DNA from: Bacteroidales bacterium
GTDB taxonomy: Bacteria > Bacteroidota > Bacteroidia > Bacteroidales > UBA932
NCBI GenBank assembly: GCA_016284265.1
Contig: JAEEOM010000205.1
Coordinates: 1 to 45,433 of the forward strand
Length of the DNA: 45,433 nucleotides
Direction of reading: 5' to 3'
The notes beneath the pieces were generated by a model. That model made no database searches. It saw only the letters and a program-made list of their open reading frames with translations, and was not told the origin of the DNA. Both the position numbers and the translations under genes were made by a program. The number at the start of each line of letters is the position of its first letter. The first letter of the stretch is position 1. This document shows, piece by piece, positions 18,421-27,188 of this stretch.

Positions 18421-19827
18421 ATGCTGAAGCAGACCCAACAACTCAAGCAGACCCAGCGGCTCTCCCCGCTGCAGATCCAGACCATCAAGCTGATCGAGCT
18501 GCCGGCCCCCGAGCTGGAACAGCGGATCCAGAAGGAGCTGGAAGAGAATCCCGTCCTGGAAGAAGTCGTAGATGACTCCCCCGAGGGCGAGGAAAAGAAA
18601 AATGTCTCCTTGAGTGAATACAGCGGCAGCGATCCCACCCCTTCCTACAAACTCTACGTCAACAACCAGGGCAAGGACCTCAAGCCCCAATACAATACTT
18701 TTTCCGTACGGGAAAGCTTCCACCAGAGCCTGGAAGCCCAGCTCGGCTACTGCAAGATTGACGAACGCCAGCGGCAGATCGCCCTCTTCATCATCGGCAT
18801 GATCGATGACGACGGTTATCTGCGCCGCGACCTGGAATCCCTCTCCGACGACATTTCCTTCCGGCTGGGCATCGAAACCACTGTCGACGAAGTGGAGGAA
18901 CTGCTTTTCATGATCCAGGAGTTCGATCCCGTCGGCGTGGGCGCGCGCGACCTGCGCGAATGCCTGCTGCTGCAGCTTGAAGCCAAGAAACAGACCGAGA
19001 CAGTGCAGCTGGCCGACAGGATCCTGCGCGACTATTTCACCGAATTCACTAAAAAACACTACAACAAGATCACGGCGAAACTCGGCATCACCGAAGAACA
19101 GCTGAAAGAAGCCATTGCCGAAATCGTCCGGCTCAATCCGCGTCCCGGCGGCCAGATTGACGACTCTTATACGGAGCAGGTCCAGCAGGTGGTACCCGAT
19201 TTCCTGGTCGAACTCAAGGACGGCGAGCCCGTGATGTCGATGCCCCGCTTTTCTGTGCCGGAACTCAAGGTCAACAAGCGCTACGCCGACGTGCTGATGG
19301 AAGCAGCCAACAGCGCCACCCGGGAGAAGAAGGAAGCCGCCAGCTTCGTCAAGCAGAAACTCGACTCGGCCAAATGGTTTATCGAAGCCATCAAGCAGCG
19401 GCACAATACGCTGCAGAACACGATGAACGCCATCATCGAATACCAGCACGACTTCTTCATTGACGGTGACGAGACCCTCCTCAAGCCGATGGTGCTGCGC
19501 AACATCGCCGAAAAGACCGGACTCGACATCTCGACCATCTCGCGCGTGGTCAACTGCAAGTATGTCCAGACCCATTTCGGCATCTATCCACTGAAATACT
19601 TCTTCTCAGAGGGCCTGGTGGCCAACGATGGCGAAGAGGTCTCTACCCGCGAGATCAAAACCATCCTCACCACCAGCATTGACGAAGAAGACAAGCGCAA
19701 GCCGCTCACCGACGAGGAACTTGTGACCGTGCTGGCCCAAAAAGGGTACAAAGTGGCGCGACGTACCGTCGCCAAATACCGCGAGCAACTCAACATCCCG
19801 ATCGCAAGGCTCCGGAAAGAACTCTAA
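18421..19827 (+). CDS. rpoN: RNA polymerase sigma-54 factor
   Basis: QLKQTQRLSPLQIQTIKLIELPAPELEQRIQKELEENP; RpoN box ARRTVAKYREQLNIP. Confidence 0.98.
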   Translation: MLKQTQQLKQTQRLSPLQIQTIKLIELPAPELEQRIQKELEENPVLEEVVDDSPEGEEKKNVSLSEYSGSDPTPSYKLYVNNQGKDLKPQYNTFSVRESFHQSLEAQLGYCKIDERQRQIALFIIGMIDDDGYLRRDLESLSDDISFRLGIETTVDEVEELLFMIQEFDPVGVGARDLRECLLLQLEAKKQTETVQLADRILRDYFTEFTKKHYNKITAKLGITEEQLKEAIAEIVRLNPRPGGQIDDSYTEQVQQVVPDFLVELKDGEPVMSMPRFSVPELKVNKRYADVLMEAANSATREKKEAASFVKQKLDSAKWFIEAIKQRHNTLQNTMNAIIEYQHDFFIDGDETLLKPMVLRNIAEKTGLDISTISRVVNCKYVQTHFGIYPLKYFFSEGLVANDGEEVSTREIKTILTTSIDEEDKRKPLTDEELVTVLAQKGYKVARRTVAKYREQLNIPIARLRKEL

Positions 19828-19838
19828 TTTCTACCGAT

Positions 19839-20246
19839 ATGACCAAAATGAAAACCATCTACCTGGGCGACCTGCGGTGCGAAGCCGAACACCTCGACTC
19901 AGGCAGCAAGATCCGCACCGTAGCTCCCAAAGACAACAACGGCGACGGTTCCCTCTTTTCCCCGACCGACCTGTTCGCCACTTCGCTTGGCTGCTGCATG
20001 CTGACCATCATCGGCATGACAGCCCGCACCCACGGCTTCTCCATCGACGGGACGACCATCACTACGGAGAAGATCATGGCGGCCAATCCGCGCCGCGTGG
20101 CGGAACTGCATCTTGAAATCAAACTCCCCGAAGGAAGCAATTACACCGACAAGGAGAAAAAGCTCATCGAGAACGCGGCCAAAACCTGTCCGGTGGCCAA
20201 CAGCCTGCATCCGGACATCAAGAAAGTCATCGAATTCATCTGGTAA
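19839..20246 (+). CDS. OsmC family protein
   Basis: PTDLFATSLGCCMLTIIGMTAR; CPVANSLHPDI. Confidence 0.9.
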   Translation: MTKMKTIYLGDLRCEAEHLDSGSKIRTVAPKDNNGDGSLFSPTDLFATSLGCCMLTIIGMTARTHGFSIDGTTITTEKIMAANPRRVAELHLEIKLPEGSNYTDKEKKLIENAAKTCPVANSLHPDIKKVIEFIW

Positions 20247-20258
20247 GCGGCCAGCCGG

Positions 20259-21734
20259 CTACTCGACCGTCCACTCGCAGCCGTCCTTGGTGTCCTTGAT
20301 CTGGACACCCAGTGCCTTGAGTTCATCGCGGATGCGGTCGCTCGTCGCCCAGTCTTTGGCGGCCTTGGCTTGTTTCCGCATCTCGGCAATCATGCCGATC
20401 AAACCATCGACCAGTTTCCCGGAAGCTGCGTCGGTGGTTTCGTCTTGCAGGCCCAGGACGTCCTGAAGGACATCCGTGAAGAGCCCGGCCAGGATCTGCC
20501 GGTCGGCCTCGTTGATCTGGAGCGACTTGTCTTTGACACTGTTGACCATCCTGACGGCATCGAAAAGCACGGAGAGCGCGATCGGGGTGTTGAGATCGTC
20601 GCAGAGCGCCTCAAAGGCCCGGTCGGTCAAGGCTGCAATCTCCGCGTTTGCCGGCGCCTTCGGGTCAACCGGGAGGTTCTTGACATCCCGGGCGGCCTGC
20701 ATCATCCGCTTATACCCCTTTTCCGCCGCCAGCAAGGCTTCGTTGCTGAAATCGAGCGGGCTGCGATAGTGTGCCTGCAGGATGAAGAACCGGATGGTCA
20801 TCGGGCTGTAGGCCTGGTCGAGCACCTGGTTGCGGCCGGTGAACAGTTCGTCGAGCGTAATGAAATTGCCCAGCGACTTGCCCATCTTCTGACCCTTGAT
20901 GGTGATCATGTTGTTATGCATCCAGTAATGAACGCCGCCCTGCCCGCGCGAGGCCGTATTCTGCGCCAGTTCGCATTCGTGGTGCGGGAACATCAGGTCC
21001 ATGCCGCCACCGTGGATGTCGAACACCTCGCCCAGGTATTTCTCGCTCATCGCGGAGCACTCGAGATGCCAGCCCGGGAACCCTTCGCTCCACGGGGAAG
21101 GCCAGTGCATGATATGCTCGGGCGACGCCTTCTTCCAAAGCGCGAAGTCCAGCGGAGAATGCTTGTCATCCTGACCGTCCAGATTGCGGGTCCCTTCCCG
21201 GGTATCTTCCAGATTCCGGCCGGAAAGGATGCCGTAGTGGTGCTTTTCATCGTATTTGGCCACATCGAAATAGATGGAACCATTGCTCTCGTAGGCGAAG
21301 CCCGCATCGAGGATCTTCTGAACCAGCGCAATCTGCTCGATGATATGGCCGGAAGCACGAGGTTCGATGGAGGGCGGAAGCACATTCAGGCGCCGCATCG
21401 CATCGTGATAACGCAGGGTGTAGGTCTGGACAACTTCCATCGGCTCCAGTTGCTCCAGGCGCGCCTTCTTGGCGATCTTGTCCTCTCCGCTGTCGGCGTC
21501 ATTCTCCAAATGTCCCACGTCGGTGATATTGCGGACATAACGCACCTTGTAGCCCAGCTTTTGGAAAAGCCGGAACAGTACGTCATAGGTAATGCCCGGC
21601 CGGGCATGACCCAGATGGGCGTCGCCATAGACCGTAGGGCCGCAGACATACATGCCCACCCGTCCGGGATGGACCGGTTTGAAGAGTTCCTTCTGATGCG
21701 TCAGCGTATTGTAAAGATAGAAAGCTCGAGCCAT
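20259..21734 (-). CDS. cysS: Cysteine--tRNA ligase
   Basis: [30 protein letters not shown]. Confidence 0.98.
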   Translation of the reverse strand: MARAFYLYNTLTHQKELFKPVHPGRVGMYVCGPTVYGDAHLGHARPGITYDVLFRLFQKLGYKVRYVRNITDVGHLENDADSGEDKIAKKARLEQLEPMEVVQTYTLRYHDAMRRLNVLPPSIEPRASGHIIEQIALVQKILDAGFAYESNGSIYFDVAKYDEKHHYGILSGRNLEDTREGTRNLDGQDDKHSPLDFALWKKASPEHIMHWPSPWSEGFPGWHLECSAMSEKYLGEVFDIHGGGMDLMFPHHECELAQNTASRGQGGVHYWMHNNMITIKGQKMGKSLGNFITLDELFTGRNQVLDQAYSPMTIRFFILQAHYRSPLDFSNEALLAAEKGYKRMMQAARDVKNLPVDPKAPANAEIAALTDRAFEALCDDLNTPIALSVLFDAVRMVNSVKDKSLQINEADRQILAGLFTDVLQDVLGLQDETTDAASGKLVDGLIGMIAEMRKQAKAAKDWATSDRIRDELKALGVQIKDTKDGCEWTVE

Positions 21735-21765
21735 CGTGTTTCCGTTTTTCTATGAATTGGCAAAT

Positions 21766-23832
21766 TTATGCATTTTTTTTCAATCCCAACTTTTCCAGCA
21801 GGGCATCCGGTTCCGGATCCCGTCCCCGGAAATTGCGGTAAAGGACATCCGCATCCACGCTTCCGCCACGTGACAATATTTCCCTGCGGAAAAGACCAGC
21901 CGCTTCGCGGTTGAAAATCCCTTGCGACTTGAACCAATCGAACGTATCGGCTTCCAGTACCTCCGCCCATTTGTAGGAATAGTATCCGGCCGCATAACCG
22001 CCCGAAAAGATATGGTTGAACGACGGGGAAAAGACAATTCCCGGCACCTGTGGCAAGGTTGCTGTCGGACGGATCCGATCCTGCTCAAAAGTCACGACAT
22101 CGCCGGTCTTCATGGACAGCAAGGCAGTGACCTCCGACTGCGTATGCCAGGCCATGTCCGTAAGGGCGAACTGCAGCTGGCGCACCTGGGCATAGCCGGC
22201 CAGGAAGTTGCGGGCAGCCACGATCCGGTCGATATACGCCTGCGGAATGACTTCTCCTGTCTGCCAGTGTTTGGCAAATGTCTGGAGGAATGCAGGTTCA
22301 TAGGCCCAGTTCTCCATCAGTTGCGAAGGCAGTTCCACAAAATCGCGGACTACGCTGGTACCGGTGAGCGAAGCGTAGCGCCCTTCAGCCAGCATGCCGT
22401 GCAGGGAATGGCCGAATTCATGAAGCAGTGTGGTCACTTCATGGAAAGCGAGCAGCGAAGGCTTGTCGGCGGTCGGCTTGCTGAAATTGGTCACGATCGA
22501 AACGAACGGCCGTTCTTCCACCCCATCGCGGCAGGATAGTTCTCGGAACGAGGTCATCCATGCCCCGCCCCGTTTGCTAGCGCGGGGGAAATAGTCCAGA
22601 TAAAGCAGGGCGAGAAACCGTCCCGATTCCTCCGTCACTTCGAAAACCCGTACATCGGGGTGGTAGACCGGAATATCCGCACGCGGCCGGAAACGGAGTC
22701 CGTAAAGCCGTGTGGCCAAGTCAAACACGGCATTCTGGACAGCCTCCAGCGGGAAAAAAGGTTTCAGCAGTTCTTCGTCCAGGTCATAATGCTCTTTCTG
22801 GTATTTTTCCGACCAGAAACTGAAATCCCACGGCATCATCGCTCCTTCAAAGCCATGTTCCCGGGCATACGCGGTGATGCCGGCGACTTCGCGGCGGGCA
22901 GCGGGCAGCGAAGGGACCATCAGTTTGTCCAGGAAACGGTCCACGGTCTGCGGATTCCTGGCCATCCGGTCTTCAAGTGCGTAATCGGCATAGGTAGCAT
23001 AGCCCAGGAGCTGTGCCTTTTCGGTGCGGAGTGCCACAATCCGCCGGAGAATCTCCGTATTATCGTTCGGCCCGCCGATGCATTTGCTGTTGTAGCTGCG
23101 CCACATCTGTTCGCGCAGGTCCCGTCGCCGGCTGTATTTCAGAAACGGCCCGTAGCTGGGCTGATTCAGGGTAAACGTCCAGCCTGTTTCTCCGCGACCG
23201 GCCGCTTCGGATGCAGCCATGTCCCGGACATGATCAGGAAGCCCTTCCAGGTCGGCTTCGTCGGTGAGGTGCAGCGTATAAGCATTTGTAGCCGCCAGCA
23301 CGTTCTGGCCGAACTTGAGCGTGGCGAGCGAAAGTTCCTCGGAGATTTGGGCAAAGCGTTTTTTCCCGTCGGCCGGCAGGTTGGCGCCGTGGCGGGAGAA
23401 ATTCTTCCAGGTCTCTTCGAGCAATTTGGCAGCTTCGGTGTCAAGCGGCTGCGCAGTACGATTCTCCCACACCGCCTTCACACGGGCAAAGAGTTGTTCG
23501 TTAAGCAGGATCGAAAGGCTGTGCTGCGTCAGCAGCGGGGAAACCTCCTCGGCGATGCGGTCCATCTCGTCATCTGTGCATGCTTCCGTAAGATTGAAGA
23601 AGATGCCTGAAATGCGGTCAAGATCCTGGCCGACCCGTTCCAGCGCCTCAATGGTGTTGGCGAAGGTGGGTTGCTCCGGATTGTCGGTGATGGCCTGGAT
23701 TTCAGCCCGGGCTCGGTCGATTGCCTCGTGAAAGGCAGGAAGATAATGGGCTTTTTCTATCAGATGGAAAGCCGGTGCTCCGAAAGGGAGTTCGGAAGCG
23801 GCCAGCAGCGGATTGATGTCGGATTCTTTCAT
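21766..23832 (-). CDS. M3 family peptidyl-dipeptidase (Dcp-like)
   Basis: FHEVTTLLHEFGHSLHGMLAEGRY; GGYAAGYYSYKWAEVLEADTF. Confidence 0.95.
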   Translation of the reverse strand: MKESDINPLLAASELPFGAPAFHLIEKAHYLPAFHEAIDRARAEIQAITDNPEQPTFANTIEALERVGQDLDRISGIFFNLTEACTDDEMDRIAEEVSPLLTQHSLSILLNEQLFARVKAVWENRTAQPLDTEAAKLLEETWKNFSRHGANLPADGKKRFAQISEELSLATLKFGQNVLAATNAYTLHLTDEADLEGLPDHVRDMAASEAAGRGETGWTFTLNQPSYGPFLKYSRRRDLREQMWRSYNSKCIGGPNDNTEILRRIVALRTEKAQLLGYATYADYALEDRMARNPQTVDRFLDKLMVPSLPAARREVAGITAYAREHGFEGAMMPWDFSFWSEKYQKEHYDLDEELLKPFFPLEAVQNAVFDLATRLYGLRFRPRADIPVYHPDVRVFEVTEESGRFLALLYLDYFPRASKRGGAWMTSFRELSCRDGVEERPFVSIVTNFSKPTADKPSLLAFHEVTTLLHEFGHSLHGMLAEGRYASLTGTSVVRDFVELPSQLMENWAYEPAFLQTFAKHWQTGEVIPQAYIDRIVAARNFLAGYAQVRQLQFALTDMAWHTQSEVTALLSMKTGDVVTFEQDRIRPTATLPQVPGIVFSPSFNHIFSGGYAAGYYSYKWAEVLEADTFDWFKSQGIFNREAAGLFRREILSRGGSVDADVLYRNFRGRDPEPDALLEKLGLKKNA

Positions 23833-23841
23833 GACTCAAAT

Positions 23842-24204
23842 TTACGCATTATTCCGGCAATCGCCTACAGTAATATGGACGATGCCCGTCCGGGAGATTT
23901 GATAAGCGAAGTTGTAGCACCAATAGATGCGACGACCGGGGAAGCACCGCCGGGTGGCCGTGTAGACTTCGAAATTGAAATTCCGGGCGGCCAACTCCTC
24001 TCGTGGAACATCCTGACGTCCGAGGCGCAGCTGCTGCATCAGGATCCGCCAGTTCGAAGAAAGAATCCGGTTGACTGTCCGCAGCTCCTTATCCCGCGCT
24101 CGCCGCCGGTCATTGTGATAGTCAGACCGGCAGTCGTCGCTGCAGAACTTCTTGTCACTGCGCCCGTGGAAGGGCGCTCCGCATCGTATGCAGTGTCGCT
24201 CCAT
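23842..24204 (-). CDS. Zinc-ribbon-containing hypothetical protein
   Basis: N-terminal CIRCGAPFHGRSDKKFCSDDCRSDYHNDRRR (CxxC...CxxxC). Confidence 0.7.
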   Translation of the reverse strand: MERHCIRCGAPFHGRSDKKFCSDDCRSDYHNDRRRARDKELRTVNRILSSNWRILMQQLRLGRQDVPREELAARNFNFEVYTATRRCFPGRRIYWCYNFAYQISRTGIVHITVGDCRNNA

Positions 24205-24412
24205 GGCTCACTCTTTTTCCACAAAGATAGGCCATGCGGGGCCCGAGAAAAAACTCCGAGGACAGATTAACCGTTTCTCAGAAAAAGCGGCGGAAAGTTG
24301 GATTTCTCGATCCGTATCGATCTGCTTATACCCGTTTATATCCGTTTAGCGGCTGGATAGGCCCTCTTTCGTGCCTTTACTTTGCATTCACAACCGATAA
24401 AACAACAAAACA

Positions 24413-24757
24413 ATGATTGAAACAGAATTTTTGAACAGAGTGGAACTGCGGGGGCGTGTGGGACACGACCCCAAAGTCATCAGTGTGGGAGATTCGCAGG
24501 TCGCCCGGTTCTCGGTAGCCACCAACGAAGCTTTCCGCGGAAAGAACGGTGAGCTCCGCGAGGAAACCACGTGGCACAACGTAACCGCCTGGGCGGGGCG
24601 GAACATCATGGATTTCAAGGATATCCGAAAAGGAACGTTCGTTTCGCTGGTGGGACGTCTGCGCAACACCCGTTTCACCGGCAACGACGGAAATGAACGG
24701 AATATGGTCGAAGTAGTCGCAGGCCGGCTGGAACCTTACGCTCCGGCCGCGGGATAA
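24413..24757 (+). CDS. ssb: Single-stranded DNA-binding protein
   Basis: NRVELRGRVGHDPKV...ARFSVATNEAF...TWHNVTAWAGR. Confidence 0.93.
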   Translation: MIETEFLNRVELRGRVGHDPKVISVGDSQVARFSVATNEAFRGKNGELREETTWHNVTAWAGRNIMDFKDIRKGTFVSLVGRLRNTRFTGNDGNERNMVEVVAGRLEPYAPAAG

Positions 24758-24801
24758 AACGTTGCGGGGCCGGTTTCCCGGTCCCGCACGATACGTTTTT
24801 T
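24757..24801 (+). terminator. Rho-independent terminator after ssb
   Basis: GCGGGGCCGGTTTCCCGGTCCCGC followed by TTTTTT. Confidence 0.65.
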
Positions 24802-24823
24802 ATATCCTTGCAAAGACTGCCGT

Positions 24824-25606
24824 TTATTTCTTGTAGGCGTCGGCGGCAGCCTTCATGCGGGCCGCGCGCTCCTGCGTGGCCGGATGGGAAGAAAAGGCCG
24901 TCTGGGTACCCGAAGGTGTATTCCCTTTCTCTCCGTTGAGTTTCATCAACTTGATGAGGGAGTTGTACATGCTGTAGGGACTATAGCCCTGGTCGATGGC
25001 AAACTGGAAGCCATTCTCGTCGGCGGCAAACTCCTGTTTCTGGGAATACTGGGCATTGAGGTACGACTGGGCCACATCGCCGAGCACGCTGGTGGAAAGC
25101 TGACCCAGCACGCTGCCGGTGGAGCCGAGGGCGATGCGGGCCGCATAGGCCATGTATGTCTTCTTCATGGCGTTCTTCGTATCCTTGTGAATCACATGGC
25201 CGATTTCATGGCCGATGACGGCCATCAGTTCAGCGTCGTCCATGACGTCCATCAGACCGGAATAGACACGGATGGAACCGTCACCGCAGGCAAAGGCGTT
25301 GACCTCGTTGGTTTTGTACACCTTCAGGTTGATCGGCATGCCATCCACGGTCTTGACCTTGGCCATCAGTTTCCGCAGGCGGGCGTCATAGGCCCCTTTG
25401 TCCACTTTGTTGACCGAGTCCATGTAGGCGACCGACTGGGCGCTGAGCTGGGCAATCTGTTCATCGGAAATGGACAGGGCGGTCATCGCAGTATTGGCCG
25501 CCGTGGCCAGGGCCGTAGGGTCCATGTTGGAAAGGCCGCTGGCGAGCACGCCGCAGCCCGAGAGCAGGCACGAAGCAACCAGCAGGGCGAGGAAAGATTT
25601 TTTCAT
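24824..25606 (-). CDS. M48 family metallopeptidase lipoprotein
   Basis: MKKSFLALLVASCLLSGCG; AVIGHEIGHVIHKDTKNAM. Confidence 0.93.
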   Translation of the reverse strand: MKKSFLALLVASCLLSGCGVLASGLSNMDPTALATAANTAMTALSISDEQIAQLSAQSVAYMDSVNKVDKGAYDARLRKLMAKVKTVDGMPINLKVYKTNEVNAFACGDGSIRVYSGLMDVMDDAELMAVIGHEIGHVIHKDTKNAMKKTYMAYAARIALGSTGSVLGQLSTSVLGDVAQSYLNAQYSQKQEFAADENGFQFAIDQGYSPYSMYNSLIKLMKLNGEKGNTPSGTQTAFSSHPATQERAARMKAAADAYKK

Positions 25607-25648
25607 AGTCTGATGGATATTAACTCTCAAATTTACAAAAAAAAACGA

Positions 25649-26722
25649 TTACAACGTTTTTCTGTAGTGACAATTAATCACTTCGGCACAGTCGCCATGC
25701 CAGTTGTGCATACCGTTGCCCAGGCAGTTGCGCCAGACAGGGCAGTCGGCGCAACGGCCGCGGCGGGCCCAGCGGCGGTCGCGGAATGGCTGGAAGCGGG
25801 TCTGCCAGATTTCCCACAGACTGTCGTGATAGATGTTCCCCTGCGAGAAACGGTCCCGGTCGATGTTCGGGCAGCCACAAATCCTGCCGTCGATAAGCAC
25901 CGAAGCGATGTTGATGCCGGCCCGGCAGAAGAAAGGACTCTGGCGGACTTTCCACTCATAGCGGCCCAGATACCCTTCGCAGCTGAACGTCACGTTCATC
26001 GGACGCGGCCCCTCCTTCACGGCTGCAGCCGCCTCACGCTTAGCCTGGATGAAGTCCATCAACCGTTTGAATTCCGCATCGGTCAGGTGCATATCCGGAT
26101 CGTCCTTGGCCCGGCCGATAGGAATAATCGTGAAGATGCGCCACTGTTTCACGCCCAGGGAAGCCAAACGGTCGTGGATGGCATCGAGCTGCTGGATGCT
26201 GCGCCGGTTGATGCAACTCACCACGTCGAAATTGAGACGGGGCTCCTTCGCTGCCAGTGCGATGGCGCGCTCCGCGCGTTCAAAGGCTCCGGTGCGGCCT
26301 CGCATCCAGTCGTGGGTCTCTCCCAGCCCGTCGAGGCTGATGGTCAAGGCGCCCATGCCGGCGCCCATCAGCTTGTGGTGCATCGCCTCGTTGTAAAACC
26401 AGCCATTGGAGACCATGCCCCAGCCCACACCGTGCTGCCGGATGGCGCGCCCCACCGCTGCGATATCCGGGCGCAGCAGCGGCTCGCCACCTGTGAGCAC
26501 GACCGTGAACTCGGGCGGACGCTCCTTCTTCGGAATCGTGTCGAGCGCTGCCAGGAAATCCGCGAGCGGCATGTCCACGTCCTGGCTGGCCGCCATACAA
26601 TCACTGCCGCAATGGCGGCAGTGAAGATTACAGCGGGTGGTACACTCCCAGAACAGATAATTCAGCTCGTGAACCTTTGTCTCGTTGGCCCGAAAGAGCC
26701 GGAACAGCGCGTCGCGGATCAT
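25649..26722 (-). CDS. Radical SAM/SPASM protein of the rSAM/lipoprotein system
   Basis: CTTRCNLHCRHCGSDC, C-terminal Cys-rich SPASM-like CADCPVWRNCLGNGMHNWHGDC; 4-bp overlap with small lipoprotein gene. Confidence 0.88.
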   Translation of the reverse strand: MIRDALFRLFRANETKVHELNYLFWECTTRCNLHCRHCGSDCMAASQDVDMPLADFLAALDTIPKKERPPEFTVVLTGGEPLLRPDIAAVGRAIRQHGVGWGMVSNGWFYNEAMHHKLMGAGMGALTISLDGLGETHDWMRGRTGAFERAERAIALAAKEPRLNFDVVSCINRRSIQQLDAIHDRLASLGVKQWRIFTIIPIGRAKDDPDMHLTDAEFKRLMDFIQAKREAAAAVKEGPRPMNVTFSCEGYLGRYEWKVRQSPFFCRAGINIASVLIDGRICGCPNIDRDRFSQGNIYHDSLWEIWQTRFQPFRDRRWARRGRCADCPVWRNCLGNGMHNWHGDCAEVINCHYRKTL

Positions 26723-26928
26723 TCCTCCACGACGTCGGCTTCCGGTTCTTCCATCTCAGGCAGCACCGCTTCCGGAACGAAGTTGTCCGGCGCGGGCTCG
26801 GCAACGGACACCGTCTCCGGATCAAAGAAATCCTCCGGATAGCCGGGCGGCGTACCGTAGCAGGCCTGGAAAACAAAGAGGCACGCGGTGAGCGACATGC
26901 CCTTGAGCAGGTTGTGAAGCCATTTCAT
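26719..26928 (-). CDS. Small acidic lipoprotein partner of the rSAM/lipoprotein system
   Basis: MKWLHNLLKGMSLTACLFVFQACYGTPPGYPEDFF; lipobox followed by YGTPP and acidic tail; coupled to rSAM gene. Confidence 0.8.
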   Translation of the reverse strand: MKWLHNLLKGMSLTACLFVFQACYGTPPGYPEDFFDPETVSVAEPAPDNFVPEAVLPEMEEPEADVVEE

Positions 26929-26981
26929 ACAGCAGCTGTTTTTTAATTCTTTGCAAGATACAAATAATTCACGATATTTCT

Positions 26982-26989
26982 TAACTTTG
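26982..26989 (+). promoter_or_regulatory. Promoter -7 element for the small peptide/fimbrillin operon
   Basis: TAACTTTG matches TAnnTTTG, about 58 nt upstream of the 27047 start. Confidence 0.55.
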
Positions 26990-27046
26990 TTGAATCAAAA
27001 AACAGCCTGCCACAGCATCGAAATAACCATAATTACATACCTACCT

Positions 27047-27178
27047 ATGAAAAAACGCGACAAACGCATTTATGAGCCTCCCACACTGGATGTATTGGAG
27101 GTGGCGACTAAAAGCTTTCTCTGCCAGAGCGGCGGAGACATTGAAGGAATCGAAATAGAAGACTGGACCCTTGAATAA
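27047..27178 (+). CDS. Small 43-aa Bacteroidales peptide opening the fimbrillin-like locus
   Basis: MKKRDKRIYEPPTLDVLEVATKSFLCQSGGDIEGIEIEDWTLE; own promoter; typical YxPP...SGG short-peptide style. Confidence 0.65.
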   Translation: MKKRDKRIYEPPTLDVLEVATKSFLCQSGGDIEGIEIEDWTLE

Positions 27179-27188
27179 GCGCATGACC

